From Planctomycetaceae bacterium (GTDB lineage Bacteria; Planctomycetota; Planctomycetia; Planctomycetales; Planctomycetaceae), in assembly GCA_029259875.1 (NCBI GenBank), contig JAJDEK010000550.1:1-6550 (forward strand): 6,550 bases of DNA. The letters are read 5' to 3'. The position numbers and the translations under genes are program-made. Shown here piece by piece: positions 5,121 to 6,550 of the stretch; positions within the stretch are counted from its first letter, which is position 1, and every line of letters starts with the position of its first letter. Below the pieces are notes generated by a model. The model searched no databases. It saw nothing but the letters and a program-made list of their open reading frames with translations, and was not told the DNA's origin.

Positions 5121-5786
5121 ATGTCAAACGATAACTTTTACTCAGAAGATAATGACTCACAATCAGAAGAATTCTCAGCCCAGCCCAAACCAGGAATGAG
5201 CAAGGGTGTAAAAGTATTATTGATAATGCTTGGGATCGGGTCAATCTGCCTGCTTCTATGCTGTGGTGGTCTGTTTTATGCCGCCAAAAACATGGATTTT
5301 AAAATGAAGGTGACGGAGAAAAAAGCAGAGATCATCGCCATCCAAAACGAAATCACAGATATTACGATTCCTGATACCTTCAAACCCCAAGCGGGGGTCA
5401 CGTTTAGTGTCATTGGCAAAGGCATGAAAATGGCCATGTTCGAACCAACGTCAAAACAGGGAATGTTGATCTTAATGAGTCTGACTGTTCCCGACGATGG
5501 TATGATTGATATGGAGAAAGAGTTCCGCAATAGCCTGAATAATCAAAATCAAAATCAGAATCAACGCCAGCTCGATATCACAAAAGAGGAGCAACGCGAA
5601 TTCACAATCAAAGGTAAAAAACTCAACTTCACTTTTGCTGAGGGAACCGATCAAGATGCGAAGGAATTCCATCAGGTAACAGGCGTTTTCCCTGGTAAAG
5701 GTGGTCCGGCTTTCTTGATGCTACAGATTCAATCCGATGAATATAACGAAGAAGAAATCGTGAAAATGATTGAATCAATCAAATAG
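5121..5786 (+). CDS. Single-pass membrane protein with Asn-Gln repeat, 221 aa
   Basis: No family recognised. The protein has an acidic, Ser-rich N-terminus (1-28), one strong membrane anchor at about 32-54 (VLLIMLGIGSICLLLCCGGLFYA) and a 165-residue domain that probably lies outside the membrane. That domain looks like a small alpha/beta fold, with KGMKMAMFEP, GMLILMSL and GPAFLMLQIQS as likely strands and a C-terminal helix EEEIVKMIESIK. An NQ repeat occupies residues 141-148. The frame is open back to a GTG at 5043, but that GTG and the ATG at 5058 fall within or at the edge of the strong hairpin and have no ribosome site. ATG 5121 is preferred, with AAAGG at 5104-5108 upstream and a natural MSNDN start. 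It is co-oriented with the 428-aa gene 169 bp upstream and convergent with the DUF6807 gene. Confidence 0.82.
   Translation: MSNDNFYSEDNDSQSEEFSAQPKPGMSKGVKVLLIMLGIGSICLLLCCGGLFYAAKNMDFKMKVTEKKAEIIAIQNEITDITIPDTFKPQAGVTFSVIGKGMKMAMFEPTSKQGMLILMSLTVPDDGMIDMEKEFRNSLNNQNQNQNQRQLDITKEEQREFTIKGKKLNFTFAEGTDQDAKEFHQVTGVFPGKGGPAFLMLQIQSDEYNEEEIVKMIESIK
5541..5564 (+). repeat. Hexanucleotide tandem repeat AATCAA x4, in frame
   Basis: Four units read AATCAA, AATCAA, AATCAG, AATCAA with one substitution, encoding (Asn-Gln)4 inside the 221-aa protein. Gain or loss of units keeps the frame, so length may vary between strains without breaking the protein. The tract lies between predicted secondary-structure blocks and is probably a flexible linker. 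Confidence 0.75.
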
Positions 5787-5796
5787 ACATCGAGTT

Positions 5797-5819
5797 ATAG
5801 TCATCAAACCAATGACTAT
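5797..5819. terminator. Hairpin between convergent genes, possible bidirectional terminator
   Basis: ATAGTCAT (5797-5804) pairs with ATGACTAT (5812-5819) around a 7-nt loop. It lies 11 nt after the stop of the 221-aa gene and covers the TAG stop of the opposing DUF6807 gene (5816-5818). The stem is AT-rich. A short T-run (5828-5832) follows on plus only at a distance, and none follows on minus, so termination strength is doubtful. Confidence 0.4.
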
Positions 5820-6550
5820 TCTGCAATCATTTTTACTGTTGGATGGTGTGCATAGTCTTCCCATAAGTGCTGATCTACTTTCGCACTCGGTTTTCCATCA
5901 TGCACATAATAACGATAGCGTGAGAGATACGGCTTTCCCGGCTCAATCGTAAAAGCATCAACCGCGGCGACGGCAAAACAAAAATAAGGCATGCTGGGGT
6001 GCAGTCTGACCGGCTGAGGAAACCGGAAATTGCCCGGGTGACTTAAAATCGTCACACCGGCTGTTTCACCAGCCAACGGACCATACATTTCCACCCAATG
6101 CGGCCGCGATTGATTTCCGTTTTCTTTATTTTTGCCTTCGCTTGTCAGATAATTATATTGATGATTGTCATGCCAGTCTGCGTGTCCGCGAATCGTCATC
6201 CCGCCATAGTGAACCTTCTCAATGGTGACTGGCTTGTCTGTGGCACAGTTTTGCACGGAATTGATGTCAAATAGAAATTGATCTTCCAAATCAAAAACGC
6301 GAACCTGCCAGGTTTCTTTCAGCATGGTCACAGGGCCTTCTTTTTTCGTCAGATCAATGTGATCAATGGTTGTGGTAAACGACCCAAAAACGGGCCCGCC
6401 TGTAAAAGAGTTGACCTTGTTATGCTCTACTTTGCCTAATTGCGACTTCTGGTCCCAGCCATTATTCTTTCTCCCATCGAACAAAATTTTTCGCCACGAA
6501 AACATGATTCCATGTTGATGCGCGTGATTGGGGTTGAAGTCATCAGTAAT
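5816..6550 (-). CDS. DUF6807 ('PmoA-like') family protein, 5' end outside the window
   Basis: The visible 244 residues are continuous to the window edge and lack the N-terminus; the ATG at 6505 is internal, because family motif residues lie upstream of it (ITDDFNPNHAHQHGIMFSW). Family marks are the HAHQHGI motif at visible residues 9-15, a beta-rich middle (WQVRVFDLEDQFLFDINS), the motif LSHPGNFRFPQPVRLH near 170-185, and a C-terminal EPGKPYLSRYRYYVHDGKP close to the stop. DUF6807 proteins are common in Planctomycetota and Bacteroidota, often near sugar or sulfated-polysaccharide genes. They are often labelled 'methane oxygenase PmoA' but are unrelated to the particulate methane monooxygenase subunit, so no methane oxidation is implied. 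Full members are usually above 300 aa; a signal peptide, if any, is out of view. The gene ends in a hairpin shared with the convergent neighbour. Confidence 0.88.
   Translation of the reverse strand: MTDDFNPNHAHQHGIMFSWRKILFDGRKNNGWDQKSQLGKVEHNKVNSFTGGPVFGSFTTTIDHIDLTKKEGPVTMLKETWQVRVFDLEDQFLFDINSVQNCATDKPVTIEKVHYGGMTIRGHADWHDNHQYNYLTSEGKNKENGNQSRPHWVEMYGPLAGETAGVTILSHPGNFRFPQPVRLHPSMPYFCFAVAAVDAFTIEPGKPYLSRYRYYVHDGKPSAKVDQHLWEDYAHHPTVKMIAE

Noticed and set aside
4525..5244. Minus-strand 239-codon frame opposite the tail of the 428-aa gene and the start of the 221-aa gene
   Set aside because: It is antisense to two better supported genes; the Ser/Phe/Leu-rich composition is what the complement of a Lys/Glu-rich region gives.
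5816..6550. DUF6807 gene as a methane monooxygenase subunit
   Set aside because: The 'PmoA' label on this family is a naming confusion; the sequence is soluble and beta-rich with no membrane-spanning copper-enzyme features.

Overview
The window most likely comes from a Planctomycetota chromosome, probably a Planctomycetaceae or Gimesia-like species. This is inferred from a DUF6807 ('PmoA-like') gene of the kind abundant in that phylum, an ECF sigma factor, and long secreted or membrane proteins with no recognisable family set in generous intergenic spaces. Base composition looks moderately AT-rich by eye. There are no tRNA or rRNA genes, CRISPR arrays, transposases or phage genes.

Layout. 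(1) 1-500, minus: an ECF-type sigma-70 factor, cut by the window edge at its C-terminus. (2) 501-1442: mostly non-coding and the richest part. Read on the minus strand it holds a near-consensus sigma-A promoter (1354-1383), about 200 nt of hairpin-rich sequence, two back-to-back intrinsic terminators (1101-1151), a strong Shine-Dalgarno, a 96-codon ORF of unknown function (772-1062), a third terminator overlapping that ORF's stop codon, and then inverted repeats and a duplicated motif in front of the sigma gene. (3) 1443-3167, minus: a 574-aa exported protein of unknown function. (4) 3168-3664: a divergent intergenic region with no convincing gene. (5) 3665-4951, plus: a 428-aa, six-TM membrane protein with a long basic tail. 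(6) 5121-5786, plus: a 221-aa single-pass membrane protein with an Asn-Gln repeat. (7) 5816-6550, minus: a DUF6807 protein, 5' end outside the window, converging on the previous gene.

How the genes fit together. No pathway is evident, and most genes look like independent transcription units separated by hairpins. The best candidate for something undescribed is the unit at about 500-1383. It could be a free-standing small RNA of about 220 nt, or an attenuator or riboswitch-like leader controlling the small ORF. A block of about 20 nt (GTTWAACC followed by CAGAGAAAGAGAC) occurs both upstream of the sigma gene and just ahead of the small ORF, suggesting shared control or a duplicated leader. All functional statements about this module are inference from sequence signals; homology, covariation and transcript data were not available.
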